A DNA stretch of 64,000 bases from Mesorhizobium loti R88b (GCF_013170845.1 NZ_CP033367.1:3287001-3351000), one strand, 5' to 3'. Shown: positions 1 through 9,092, counted from the stretch's first letter. A program made the numbers and translations. The notes: generated from the sequence alone by a model not told the origin.

Positions 1-26
1 AACTGCCACCCGTAAAATCCAGCTGA

Positions 27-53
27 GGCGCTGCGCGAAAAGCGCGCTGCGCC
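27..53 (-). terminator. Possible terminator hairpin after the caspase-like gene
   Basis: An 11-base stem (GGCGCTGCGCG at 27-37, CGCGCTGCGCC at 43-53, one T-T mismatch, AAAAG loop) lies about 40 bases beyond the stop of the leftward gene that follows. Read leftwards, it is followed by a short T-rich stretch. Placement and shape fit a Rho-independent terminator, but the T tract is weak. Nothing else is visible in bases 1-92. Confidence 0.4.
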
Positions 54-92
54 AATGACACGACCGATCGGCCTGGGCTTACTTGGCTGGAC

Positions 93-2663
93 TTAATGGG
101 CCTGCGCGAGCTGCTGTTCAACCAGGCCGAGTTCTTTCTGGTAGAAACCCTCGAAGCCTGACGTGTAGTGCTGCTCGCGAAAGATATCGCGGGCGGTGAT
201 GAAGGCGTCGCGGGCGGCGAGCAGGCTGGCCTTGTCATGCGTCCTTGTGCCGATGGCGAGCAGGATTTCGCCGCGCACCGAATGGGTCTTGCCCCAGATG
301 ACCGGCGACTTGTCGCGCTTCAGTTCGGTGAGCGCCAGGTCCATCTGCTCCAGCGCCTTGCGGTAGAGCGGCACACTGTCTTCGGCATCGCCCATGAAAC
401 GGTAGGCGCGGCCTATATTGTAGGTGAGGGTCGCCCAGGTGAAGGGATCGCGCGCCCGGGTGATCACCTCCTGCGCCTTGTCGAACGCGTCAATCGACTG
501 CTTGAAGTAATCGGAGCCCTTGCCGCGCTGGCCAAGCGACAGAAGGGCCGCGCCAAGATTGTTTTGGGTGGACGCCCAATCGACGGGCTGCTTGTCGCGC
601 GTGCGAACCTCGAGGACGTCGTTGAAAGCCGCAACCGACGCTTCGAGCATCTCGGTGCCGTCCTGCAGATCGCCGAGCTGGCGCATCGAAACGGCAAGAT
701 TGGCCTCGGCCATCGCCCATTGCACCGGCACTTTTTCACGGGTCCACACCGTCAGCGCGCCATGGAACGCTTCGATCGCCTGTGTCAGGTTTTTCTTCGC
801 ATCGCCACCATCGGCCATGGCGGAGAGTTCATTGCCGATGTTGTTCTGCAGCCCTGCCCATGCATCGGGATCGAGCTGTTTGGTGTAGATCTTCAAGGCC
901 TGCCGGAACGCCTCTATCGCCTTTTTGTAATAGGTCATACCACCGGCGCGCTGGGCCATCAGGTCATAGGCATTGCCGAGATTGATCTGCACGGTTGCCC
1001 ATTCCTGCGGATAGCGCTTGCGGGTGAACACCTTGAGCGCGTCTTCATAGACGCCAATCGCCTGCTCGATGCGCGCCGTGCCGTTCTCGCGCTCGGCCAG
1101 TGCGGTGAGCGTGATGCCTTCGTTGATGGCGACGCCGGCAGGGCCGCCGAAAACGGTGACGCCGGGCAGGAGCTTCGCCGCTTCGTAGACATCGACGGCC
1201 TGCGAAAGGGCCGCGTTCTCGCCCTTGACCATGCCCTGGTCGGTCAAGGCATCGGCCTCCAAGACCTTGTAGAGGAAGGCGGCTTTCGGATCCCAGCGCT
1301 CCGTTTGCCTGAAGGCGTCCTCGTAACGCTCGGCGGCGGTGCGATAGTCGAAGTTGAGGATCGCGGTACGGGCATGGTCGGCGAAGGTGCCGGCCAGTTC
1401 CAGCCGCCTCTGCTTGATGTCAGCCTCGGCCTCGTCGAGCTCTTTGCTGATCTCCTCGGCACGGGCGCTGGCCCTGGCGCGGAAGGTCAGCGCCAGGTTG
1501 ATCGCGCCCTCCGATTGCGCGCGGTCGGCAAGGCCGGAAAGCCGAATCAATTCCGGGTCCTGCCGGGTTTCGCTGTCGTGCCGGGCGAGGATTTCGCGCA
1601 GCTTCTGCGCGCCCGCCGCGAGTTGCGCCTGCAATTCCCCGGGTCCGGCTGAGGTGTCGACCTCCAAGGCGCCGAGCATGCCGTAGAGCTGGTCCAGCGG
1701 CACTTCGTTCTGAGCCGCCACCGTCTCGACCATCGTGCGCTGCTCGGCCGGTGTCGCGGCGATGGTCAGCAGGAGCTTGCGCCGCGCCGAACGGATCGAG
1801 GCCTCGTCGCTTCCGGTCTCTTCCGGCGCCTGGCCGAAATAGAGCAGGCGCCGCAGGCTGGCATTGGTCCATGGCAGCTGCCGGCCGCCGGTCTTCACAT
1901 AGACCTCCTCGGCAACCATGGTCATGACATCGCCGAAGGCGAAGCCGCCGGCGGCGAGGTGTTTCAGCAGGGCCGCGGCATAGGGGCTGTTGCCGCCGGA
2001 CTCGCCGTCGAGCGCCGCATGGCCGGGCTCGGCGGCAAAGCCGATGACCTGGCCCAGGCTTTGCGGCGCGCCGGATGCGTCCGCGAGGGGTGCCGCGCCC
2101 TTGACGGGATCAAGGCCGGTGGCGGCCACGGGCGAGGCGCCGGACGGGGCGGCAACCATTGCACCCGGCGGAAACGGATTCGAGCGGCAGGCATCGAGCA
2201 GCACGATCGCTATGGGAACGCTGGCCTTGAGCTGTGCCAGCAACGCGGAGACGGGCACCAGCCGGTTGGTTGGATCCGTCAGCGAGGAGGCATCCGCCTC
2301 GACCGGCACCAGATAGTTTTCGCCGGCGGCCTCGATGCCGTGACCGGAATAGTAGAGCAGGGCGACGTCGGCGCCGGCCGCGTCCTCGACGAAATGCTTG
2401 AGGCCGCGCGCCAGGCGAGAGCCATCGCCATCGGGGATGGAGCTGACCTCGAAACCGAGGCTGGTCAAAAGCTGGGCGACGGCGCGCGCGTCATTGGCCG
2501 GATTGGCAAGTGCTGGCAGGGACAAATAGTGGGATTCGCCGATGACGAGTGCCACGCCACGCAACGGTTTGGCGTCATCGGCCCGTGCCGGCCATGCCAG
2601 CATCACGGCCTGCAGCGCCAGCAGCACTGCGGCGAAAACGGTGACGCGATGCCAACCCGCCAT
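93..2663 (-). CDS. Caspase-like (peptidase C14) protein with TPR repeats, secreted
   Basis: About 856 residues. A hydrophobic signal peptide (residues about 6-28, ending in an AxA-type site) is followed by a caspase/metacaspase p20-like domain at about 34-270. The catalytic pair is visible: His108 in YYSGHGIE and Cys159 in LLDACRSNPF. The C-terminal half (about 380-850) is helical with repeated A-x-x-N-L/I-G-x-A motifs typical of tetratricopeptide repeats. The open frame extends upstream to 2822, but the start at 2663 is preferred because it places the signal peptide at the N-terminus. Proteins of this type are predicted Arg/Lys-specific peptidases or scaffolds; substrate and role are unknown. 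No peptidase partner lies nearby. The gene stands alone, divergent from the ATPase gene. Confidence 0.85.
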   Translation of the reverse strand: MAGWHRVTVFAAVLLALQAVMLAWPARADDAKPLRGVALVIGESHYLSLPALANPANDARAVAQLLTSLGFEVSSIPDGDGSRLARGLKHFVEDAAGADVALLYYSGHGIEAAGENYLVPVEADASSLTDPTNRLVPVSALLAQLKASVPIAIVLLDACRSNPFPPGAMVAAPSGASPVAATGLDPVKGAAPLADASGAPQSLGQVIGFAAEPGHAALDGESGGNSPYAAALLKHLAAGGFAFGDVMTMVAEEVYVKTGGRQLPWTNASLRRLLYFGQAPEETGSDEASIRSARRKLLLTIAATPAEQRTMVETVAAQNEVPLDQLYGMLGALEVDTSAGPGELQAQLAAGAQKLREILARHDSETRQDPELIRLSGLADRAQSEGAINLALTFRARASARAEEISKELDEAEADIKQRRLELAGTFADHARTAILNFDYRTAAERYEDAFRQTERWDPKAAFLYKVLEADALTDQGMVKGENAALSQAVDVYEAAKLLPGVTVFGGPAGVAINEGITLTALAERENGTARIEQAIGVYEDALKVFTRKRYPQEWATVQINLGNAYDLMAQRAGGMTYYKKAIEAFRQALKIYTKQLDPDAWAGLQNNIGNELSAMADGGDAKKNLTQAIEAFHGALTVWTREKVPVQWAMAEANLAVSMRQLGDLQDGTEMLEASVAAFNDVLEVRTRDKQPVDWASTQNNLGAALLSLGQRGKGSDYFKQSIDAFDKAQEVITRARDPFTWATLTYNIGRAYRFMGDAEDSVPLYRKALEQMDLALTELKRDKSPVIWGKTHSVRGEILLAIGTRTHDKASLLAARDAFITARDIFREQHYTSGFEGFYQKELGLVEQQLAQAH

Positions 2664-3063
2664 GCACAACCCCGATAGACCCGGCCCCATGCTAGCCGGC
2701 ATAAAGTGGCGGCTCAATGAAGAATCGGGGTTTGCCGACTGGCGGCAAGAACTGACGACCGGCGTATACACAAAGGGAACTTGAAGACGCCGGCCGCCAT
2801 TTGGGGCGTTGGGGTGCATCACATTGGGGCGCGATGCAGGGTCAGGCTAAGCGGATGGCTGGCATCTTCAATCGGAACGCCGGCCCATGGTGAACAAGTG
2901 GTTACTATCCACAGGCCAGTTCGCCGTGGCCATTCCTGCGGGGCCAAAGCAGGCGGGCGCGTTTCGCTATTGCCGACATCTGTGCGCAACGCTGCGCGCA
3001 CGGCCATCGGTGCTCGACGGGGAGCACCCGGGTTGGTAAGCCCAAGCCGCGCAGGAGACCTTT
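2664..3063. other. Divergent intergenic region, 400 bases
   Basis: This lies between the leftward caspase-like gene and the rightward ATPase gene and should hold both promoters. I see no convincing conserved promoter pair, hairpin or small gene. The only clear signal is the AGGAG at 3053-3057 that serves the ATPase start. Confidence 0.5.
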
Positions 3064-4578
3064 TTGAGTCGAGACATGACCGTTGCGATCGAGATGGGAC
3101 ACACCACGGCGGGCGCCCCAGCCAACCTCGATCTCGAGGAGCTGCTGGCGACCCGCCTTCTGGTGCAGGGCAATTCGGGCTCCGGCAAGTCGCATCTGTT
3201 GCGCAGGCTTCTGGAGCAGAGCGCGCCCTGGGTGCAGCAGACCATCATCGATCCCGAAGGCGACTTCGTCTCGCTGGGCGACCGCTACGGCCATCTGGTG
3301 ATCGATGCCGAGGAGCACACCGAGCGCGGCCTGCAGGCGGCCGGCGAGCGGGCCCGCATCCACCGTGTCTCCACGGTGCTCAACCTCGAAGGGCTCGATG
3401 CCGAAAACCAGATGCGGCGGGCCGCCGCCTTCCTCGGCGGGCTGTTCGAGGTTGCCCGCGACCATTGGTACCCGATGCTGGTGGTGGTGGACGAGGCGCA
3501 GCTGTTCGCGCCGGCGGTGGCCGGCGAGGTTTCCGACGAGGCGCGCAAGCTCTCGCTCGGCGCCATGACCAATCTGATGTGCCGTGGCCGCAAGCGTGGG
3601 CTGGCCGGTATCATCGCCACGCAGCGTCTGGCCAAGCTTGCCAAGAATGTCGCGGCAGAAGCCTCCAATTTTCTCATGGGCCGCACCTTTCTCGACATCG
3701 ACATGGCGCGCGCCGCCGATCTGCTCGGCATGGAGCGGCGCCAGGCGGAAGCCTTTCGCGATCTGGAGCGTGGGCAGTTCATGGCGCTGGGACCAGCACT
3801 TTCGCGCCGGCCGCTCGGCCTGCGCATCGGCCCGACCGACACCAGCCCGCGCAACGGCACGCCGCGGCTGATGGCGATGCCGGAATCAGCACTGGAGGAC
3901 GCCCGCGCGATCATCCTGGCGGCGCCGCCGCCCGAGACGATGCGCGCGCCGCGCCGTGTGGCGTCGCCGGACCTGCTCGACCAGTTGATGGCGGCGAAGT
4001 CGGCGGCGCTGGAAATCCGTCCCGAACCGGCGGAGCCGCAAATCAGCGCCGAGGATCTGGCGGAGCGGCATGAGCGGGTGGACCGCGTGCTGCGCGCCAT
4101 CCTGGCGCAGCCTGACGCCGGTTTCCGCGTCATCGGCGTGCTCTACCAGGAATTCGTGGTGCGCTGCCGCATCGAGGGCCTCGCCTCGGTGGTGCCGGAC
4201 CTGGCTGAATTCCGCCGCATGCTGACGCGTGCCCGCGCCGGTCTCGGCTCCGAGACGACGCAGGATGATGCGTGGCGGGACGTTTCCGTGCGCGCCTCGC
4301 TGCTACCCGACGACATGCAGGGCGTGTTCATGATGATCGCGCGGGCGGCCAAGGAAGGCTGGCCTTGCCCGAGCGACGCCGCGATCGCGCGCGCCTATGG
4401 CTCGCACTCGCTGCGCCGCGCGCGGCGACTGCTGACCTATATCGAGGAGCAGGGCCTGATCGTCTGCCAGCTCGACGGCACGGGAAAGCGCACCGTGACG
4501 CTGGTGGAGTTAGCCTGGGCGACGGCGCCCGGTGACCCCAATGCCGAGGAGGTGGAGCAGGGGAGCCTGGCGCTTTGA
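3064..4578 (+). CDS. HerA/DUF87-type ATP-binding protein
   Basis: 504 residues. The Walker A motif GNSGSGKS is at 36-43 and the Walker B motif LVVVDEAQ ends near residue 146, with acidic pair D143/E144. A conserved ATQR stretch resembles sensor-type motifs of HerA/FtsK-like ATPases. The C-terminal third (about 330-504) is helical with no recognised domain. HerA-like proteins pump or remodel DNA with partner nucleases; no NurA-like nuclease lies next to it, so the role is unassigned. The TTG at 3064 is chosen because AGGAG lies 6 bases upstream; the ATG at 3076 would be too far from it. Its last 75 bases recur as a decayed copy at 7321-7393. Confidence 0.85.
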   Translation: MSRDMTVAIEMGHTTAGAPANLDLEELLATRLLVQGNSGSGKSHLLRRLLEQSAPWVQQTIIDPEGDFVSLGDRYGHLVIDAEEHTERGLQAAGERARIHRVSTVLNLEGLDAENQMRRAAAFLGGLFEVARDHWYPMLVVVDEAQLFAPAVAGEVSDEARKLSLGAMTNLMCRGRKRGLAGIIATQRLAKLAKNVAAEASNFLMGRTFLDIDMARAADLLGMERRQAEAFRDLERGQFMALGPALSRRPLGLRIGPTDTSPRNGTPRLMAMPESALEDARAIILAAPPPETMRAPRRVASPDLLDQLMAAKSAALEIRPEPAEPQISAEDLAERHERVDRVLRAILAQPDAGFRVIGVLYQEFVVRCRIEGLASVVPDLAEFRRMLTRARAGLGSETTQDDAWRDVSVRASLLPDDMQGVFMMIARAAKEGWPCPSDAAIARAYGSHSLRRARRLLTYIEEQGLIVCQLDGTGKRTVTLVELAWATAPGDPNAEEVEQGSLAL

Positions 4579-4615
4579 GAGAGCCTGGCTGGTATAGCGG
4601 AAGGGGTCGCAGACC

Positions 4616-5782
4616 CTACCTCCGCTCCGACGACCATGGAAAATTCACGTAGCGATCGCGCGTGTCATAGCAGATGTTGCCGTACATTTTGAGATAGCTG
4701 TTCCTGCGGGCCGGATCGGCATAGACGGGCGCCGGATCGGCCAGATCCGCCTCATACTGGGCGATGTTGCCGCTGGTAAGCGCAATGGGCAGGATGTCCA
4801 TGGCTTGCGGTATGCTCTTGCCGTCCAGCCAGTCGGCGGCAAACTGGCCCATGGCGTAGCCGAAGACGGGTGACGACAGGGAAATGCTGGCCTTGTAGGG
4901 GCTGTCGCCTTTCTTGATTTCGGCCACCGCCTCCGGCTCGCCGTCAATGCCGCCAAGAAACTGGTCAGGCCGGTCCTTCCCGGCCGCGCGAAGCGCCTGC
5001 AAAGCGCCCAACACCACCGCGTCGCCGCCCAGTACAACGTCGATTTTCGGGTTTGCCAGCAGGATCGTCTTCATGGTCTCGAAGCCGCCTTCCTTGGTCA
5101 CCGGACTGGGCGCGATGTCGGCCACGATGGTCACACCGGGCATTGCGTTGAGGCCGTCCCGCATGGCTTCGAACCGGGGCGCCAGAAACTCCATCGAGTC
5201 CTGCGTCAGCAGCACCACATTCGCCTTGCCACCCAGCCTGGCGTTGATGTGGGCGATGGCTGCGTCGGTGAGCACCTTGCCCGTCGCGTATTGTGGGGCG
5301 TTGAGCAGCAAGGTGGCCGGTGGCGGAACAATGGTGCCGACGAACGCTCCCGACCAGATCGTTTTCTGCAGGTCGTGGCTGATCGCCGCAGGATCGGACG
5401 AGGTTGCGACCAGGCCGCCGACCTTGCCCGCAAGCAGGGATTGTATCTGCTCGATGGCCTTTGCCGTATCGTTCTGGATCAGAAGCCTGCGATATTCCAG
5501 CCCGCGATCCTTGGCCGCCATGGCCAGGCCATGATCGACACCTTGCAGGAAATCGCGATCGTTTTCCTGAACGTAGGCCAGCACCTTGTTGAGCCCCGGT
5601 GGCGGCGTGCACGCCGCCGCATGCGGATCGAAGGCGGGAAAGACAGTGCGTTGCGTGATGCCGGGCGGGCCATCCTGCGCGCTGGCAAGGTCGAGGCCAC
5701 AGATCGACAGGACCACCAGGCAGAGAAAAAGGCGCAGTGACGCCGGCCAGCCTCTCCCGACATCCTTTCGATCGAAAGGCAT
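4616..5782 (-). CDS. Periplasmic sugar-binding-like protein (Peripla_BP_4 type)
   Basis: 388 residues with a signal peptide (hydrophobic segment about 17-32, likely cleavage after residue 35, ASA|Q). The rest fits a type I periplasmic binding fold of the ribose-binding family: a GLVATSSDP-like loop, a DVVLGGDAVVLGALQALRAAG strand-helix, and a GGIDGEPEAVAEI segment near the hinge. No permease or ATPase gene is adjacent; the only same-strand neighbour is the sensor kinase about 106 bases upstream. I infer that it presents a ligand to that kinase rather than feeding a transporter, although scavenging for a distant ABC system is possible. With the kinase it forms a cassette flanked by a duplicated fragment of the ATPase gene. 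Confidence 0.85.
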   Translation of the reverse strand: MPFDRKDVGRGWPASLRLFLCLVVLSICGLDLASAQDGPPGITQRTVFPAFDPHAAACTPPPGLNKVLAYVQENDRDFLQGVDHGLAMAAKDRGLEYRRLLIQNDTAKAIEQIQSLLAGKVGGLVATSSDPAAISHDLQKTIWSGAFVGTIVPPPATLLLNAPQYATGKVLTDAAIAHINARLGGKANVVLLTQDSMEFLAPRFEAMRDGLNAMPGVTIVADIAPSPVTKEGGFETMKTILLANPKIDVVLGGDAVVLGALQALRAAGKDRPDQFLGGIDGEPEAVAEIKKGDSPYKASISLSSPVFGYAMGQFAADWLDGKSIPQAMDILPIALTSGNIAQYEADLADPAPVYADPARRNSYLKMYGNICYDTRDRYVNFPWSSERR

Positions 5783-5888
5783 CCAAAATCCTCCCCGTTT
5801 CCGCCAGAGGTAAAGCAGGGAGTGGCTCTTTCCGCAAGCGGTCGCTTGAACTGGCGAGAAGGAGCGTTTTTCGCGGTATCCGACGTCT

Positions 5889-7247
5889 CTATGCCGTCCG
5901 GTCGCCCTTGCGGGGTTTGGTCGAAAACACCAGGCGGGCAGCCGTGCCGGGATGACGCTGCTGATACTCTATCTTCGCACCGAGGCTGATGCACATGGCA
6001 TTGACGATCCTGCTGCCGACGCCGGTACCCTTGGCGGGTGCGCCTTCGGCACGGCCAACCCCATCGTCTTCCACGACCAGTTCAGCCTGCTCATCCGCCA
6101 GCTTTTTGAGATGAACCCGGACTTCTCCAACCGCGTCGGGATAGGCGTATTTGAACGCGTTGGTGACAAGCTCGGTCACCACGACGCCGAGGTTGATGCT
6201 GATGTCGGTTTCGAGCTCTATCGGGTCGATGCCGTAGGACAGGTTGACGCCGTGAACCTGGCTGCGCAGCGAGGTGCGCAGATGGTCGAGGAGCCCGCTC
6301 AAATACTCGTCGAGCGCGACCGAACGCACGCCGCCCGAACCATAGAGGCGCTTGTGCACGAGTGAGATTGCGAAGATGCGATCTTGCGTTTCCGCCAGGG
6401 CATCCTTGGCGGCGGGATCGTCGAGCGCCTTCGACTGGAGTTTGACCAGCGACGAGACAAGGGCGAGGCTGTTGGCAACCCGGTGATTGACCTCGGACAA
6501 CAGCACTTCGGCACGGTCGCGGGCATGCGCAAGGTCGACGGTGCGGGTGGCGACGCGCTCTTCGAGGTCGCGGTTGAGCGTGTTGACCTCGTCACGGGTG
6601 ACGCGAAGCTCCCTGGTGTAGCGTCCCACGCCGTAGGCCGCGCCGCTGACCACAGCCACGATGACGAGTGCACCGATGGCCGACACGAGCCTGAGCAAGG
6701 CGGTGTTGGCGCGTTGTTCGGCAACGCCCGATGTCAGCCTGTCGTCGGCCCTGACGATGATGCCGGAGAAGAACACATTGGCTTCGTCTGTCAGCGCCTT
6801 GCCCTTGTTGGTGCGAAAGATGGCCACCACGTCCTCGTCGCGCTGATTGCGCTTGAGGGTTATCGTCTGGTCCATTTCGTCGAATTTGCTGGAAATGATC
6901 GTGGACAGGCGCTGCAAGGTTGCGTCGGAGTCCGAAGACGCCGGCAGAAGGGTCTCCAGCGCCAGCAGGCGCCGCTCGGCTTGAGCCTTCGCCGATTGAT
7001 AGGGCGCCAGATAGATCTCGTTTCCCGTAATGATGAAGCCTCGCTGACTGGCCTCAGCCGTCTGCAAGGCATTTCGCAGCTCGACCGCCGCTATGCGTGT
7101 GTCGCGCGCTGCGATCGCATCGTCGAAATAGGATTGCGCACGCTCGCCGAGCCAGAAGTTCATGGCGACGATGGCTGTCAGGGCAAGGAACCCGATCAGC
7201 AAGGCGGCGGAGGTAAAGCGGACAAGGCTACGACTGGACAGGGGCAT
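5889..7247 (-). CDS. Membrane sensor histidine kinase, CHASE3 and HisKA_2 type
   Basis: 452 residues. Transmembrane helix 1 is at about 12-32, an extracytoplasmic CHASE3-like helical domain (with QRGFIITGNEIYLAPY) at about 35-180, and helix 2 at about 187-207. A coiled linker and then a HisKA_2 box EVNHRVANSL follow, with the phospho-acceptor His255. The ATPase part has the N box TELVTNAFKYAYP and the G box DDGVGR with KGTGVGSR. This family is common in alphaproteobacteria and often works in general stress or light signalling. No response regulator gene is adjacent. The start at 7247 is set by AGGAG 6 bases upstream; the open frame extends further to 7532. Transcribed with the periplasmic binding protein. 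Confidence 0.9.
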   Translation of the reverse strand: MPLSSRSLVRFTSAALLIGFLALTAIVAMNFWLGERAQSYFDDAIAARDTRIAAVELRNALQTAEASQRGFIITGNEIYLAPYQSAKAQAERRLLALETLLPASSDSDATLQRLSTIISSKFDEMDQTITLKRNQRDEDVVAIFRTNKGKALTDEANVFFSGIIVRADDRLTSGVAEQRANTALLRLVSAIGALVIVAVVSGAAYGVGRYTRELRVTRDEVNTLNRDLEERVATRTVDLAHARDRAEVLLSEVNHRVANSLALVSSLVKLQSKALDDPAAKDALAETQDRIFAISLVHKRLYGSGGVRSVALDEYLSGLLDHLRTSLRSQVHGVNLSYGIDPIELETDISINLGVVVTELVTNAFKYAYPDAVGEVRVHLKKLADEQAELVVEDDGVGRAEGAPAKGTGVGSRIVNAMCISLGAKIEYQQRHPGTAARLVFSTKPRKGDRTA

Positions 7248-7320
7248 GGGATACTCCTGCCCGATTTCAGTGCGTCGCGCCATATTGTAGTGAAGGCTAA
7301 TAGATCGGGATGTTGAGACT

Positions 7321-7393
7321 CCGGTCGAACTCGCCTGGCCACCGCACCCGGCGACCCCAACGCCGAGGAGTTGGAGCAGGGGAGCCTTGGTGC
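7321..7393 (+). pseudogene. Decayed copy of the HerA-like ATPase 3' end
   Basis: This stretch matches bases about 4501-4575 closely, in the same orientation. It encodes the same tail (VELAW, then after a one-base deletion TAPGDPNAEELEQGSL). It has no upstream coding sequence and no start. With the intact gene it forms a direct repeat around the binding-protein/kinase cassette. Confidence 0.8.
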
Positions 7394-7432
7394 TGGCGAA
7401 GCGGCATGATGCCTTTGCCGCCTCGAAACCAA

Positions 7433-7933
7433 CTATTTCACCTTTCGGCCCAGCCCCATGGATTTGGCGAGTTTCGAGCGGGTGGCGGAGTAATTCGGCG
7501 CCACCATCGGGTAGCTGGACGGCAGGTTCCACTTCTTTCGATAATCGTCCGGCGTCAGGCCATAGTTGGATTCGAGGTGACGCTTCAATGATTTGAAACG
7601 CTTGCCGTCCTCCAGGCAGATGATGAAATCGGGCGTGACGGATTTTTTCACGGGCACCGCATATCTGATCTCGTCGGGTCCACCATCGACGACACCATCC
7701 GAAATGCTTCTGATCGACGCGTGGATTTTTCCTATGAATTCAGGAAGCTCGGCGGCGGGGATGGGGTTGTTCGAGACATAGGAGGACACGATATCGGCGG
7801 TTATGGAAATAACGGGATCGATATGTTTTCCATTGCCGTTGTATGTGCCGGCGGCATCGGCAATCTCGTCAGGTGTTTCTTCGACCATTCCTCCGGCCCT
7901 GACTATGGTCGGTCTAACATAAGCCTTCTTCAA
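7433..7933 (-). CDS. MucR/Ros-family regulator with a RiPP-leader-like N-terminus
   Basis: 166 residues. From about residue 44 the protein matches the MucR/Ros family: ITADIVSSYVSNN, then the pseudo zinc finger CLEDGKRFKSLKRHL, then the conserved KWNLPSSYPMVAPNYSATR tail. The second zinc Cys is Asp and the last His position is not His, as reported for some Mesorhizobium Ros homologues that fold without metal. MucR proteins bind AT-rich DNA and control exopolysaccharide, motility and their own genes. The first about 43 residues are not MucR-like; they fit the lasso-leader pattern YxxPxIxxxGxxxxxT. The start is TTG at 7933, with AAGGAG 6 bases upstream. An operator-like site lies at 7984-8009. 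Confidence 0.88.
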   Translation of the reverse strand: MKKAYVRPTIVRAGGMVEETPDEIADAAGTYNGNGKHIDPVISITADIVSSYVSNNPIPAAELPEFIGKIHASIRSISDGVVDGGPDEIRYAVPVKKSVTPDFIICLEDGKRFKSLKRHLESNYGLTPDDYRKKWNLPSSYPMVAPNYSATRSKLAKSMGLGRKVK

Positions 7934-7983
7934 AGGTGTCTCCTTGGGACAGTCTGGCTGATGTAGCCATTGGATGATGCAGG

Positions 7984-8009
7984 TTGTGGGAAAATTTCAC
8001 ACGTGTCAA
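7984..8009 (-). promoter_or_regulatory. Operator/promoter of the MucR-like gene
   Basis: On the minus strand a TTGACA -35-like hexamer (8009-8004) is followed by an imperfect palindrome around GTGTGAAATTTTCCCACA. The same palindrome and the adjoining GTCAACT occur twice at 10691-10750. The -10 box is not clear. The site is about 50-75 bases upstream of the TTG start, a position that would suit autoregulation. Confidence 0.55.
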
Positions 8010-8222
8010 CTGGTATGCAGTTGATCGTCCAAAGATGGTTTCGTTTCACCGGCCAACACGGGGCTTCGCTCGCGGTCAGGGTGTGGTAGCCGAGCCGACG
8101 AAAGCGCTGCTGGTGTCGCTTCTCAGCCGCCACCCTTGTGGAAGCATTTCCCACGCGCTACTTTCGGCAGGAATTTCCGAGGGATGGATGATCGATCTCG
8201 CGATTGAGAAGTGAAGGCGACG

Positions 8223-9092
8223 ATGAGCAAATCGGCGGGACAATATCTGGATGCCGCAGGGGTCCAGAACGCGTTGAACCGGGTTCTTCGCCCGTTGGTG
8301 CGGTTGGCCATCAAGTGCGGGGTGACGTTTCCAGCCTTCGTCGATCTGCTGCGTCAGCTCTACGTCAATGTGGCCGAGCATGAATTCGCGTTGCCCGACA
8401 AGCAGCAGACCGACTCCAGGGTCAGCCTGCTGACGGGCGTGCACAGGAAGGAAGTCAGCCGGTTGAGAGGGGCGGGCGCACCGGTGCGGGTGGTTCCCGA
8501 TTCCGTATCCAGGACGAGCGCCATCGTTGCGCGCTGGCTTGCCGATCCGTTGTTCGTCAACGCCAGGGGCACGCCCCTGCCGCTGGCGCGGACGAGCGAG
8601 GCGGGAGAGCCATCCTTTGCCGGCCTTGTGGAATCGGTGACCCGCGATCTCAGGCCGCGTGCCGTTCTGGACGACTGGCTCGACCGAAAGCTGGTTGAAA
8701 TCGACAGCAAGGACCGGATCGTTCTGATGGAAGGGGCCATGGTGCCGCGCGGCGACGGCGAGGTCCGGCTTTATTATTTTGCCCGAAATCTCGGCGACCA
8801 TGCGGCCGCTTCGGTCGAGAACGTTCTGGCCGACGCTCCGCCCTTCCTCGAGCGTGCCGTCCACTATGACGGCATCTCCGAGGACCTGGCCAGGTCGCTC
8901 GAGGCCTATAGCCGCGAGATCGCGGTCGAAACGCTTCTGCGCCTCAACAAATACGCAAACCAGGCCATTCAAAGCGATCCGGGCGGGACCAGCCGGTGGA
9001 ACTGGGGTGTCTATATCCTCACCGCCGACGGCACGTCGCTGGTTGCCGGGGAATCGCCCGAGAATAAGGATGCCGGCGGAGAGACGGCATGA
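8223..9092 (+). CDS. DUF6502 family protein
   Basis: 289 residues, soluble. The N-terminal part (LNRVLRPLVRLAIKCGVTFPAF and SLLTGVHRKEVSRLR) resembles a winged-helix-like DNA-binding fold, as seen in the DUF6502 family. No enzyme motif is visible. The ATG at 8223 is preferred over GTG at 8211 because GAAGG lies 5 bases before it. The 3' end overlaps the next gene by 4 bases (ATGA), so the two are translationally coupled. DUF6502 and DUF5666 genes are often neighbours in proteobacteria; a regulator plus exported partner is a reasonable but unproved reading. Confidence 0.8.
   Translation: MSKSAGQYLDAAGVQNALNRVLRPLVRLAIKCGVTFPAFVDLLRQLYVNVAEHEFALPDKQQTDSRVSLLTGVHRKEVSRLRGAGAPVRVVPDSVSRTSAIVARWLADPLFVNARGTPLPLARTSEAGEPSFAGLVESVTRDLRPRAVLDDWLDRKLVEIDSKDRIVLMEGAMVPRGDGEVRLYYFARNLGDHAAASVENVLADAPPFLERAVHYDGISEDLARSLEAYSREIAVETLLRLNKYANQAIQSDPGGTSRWNWGVYILTADGTSLVAGESPENKDAGGETA

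Noticed and set aside
168-1652. Open frame of 494 codons antisense to the caspase-like gene
   Set aside because: No recognisable domain; the opposite strand encodes clear TPR repeats.
2781-4073. Overlapping frame of 430 codons across the ATPase gene
   Set aside because: Arg/Gly/Ala-rich shadow in another frame; the ATPase frame has Walker motifs and a ribosome binding site.
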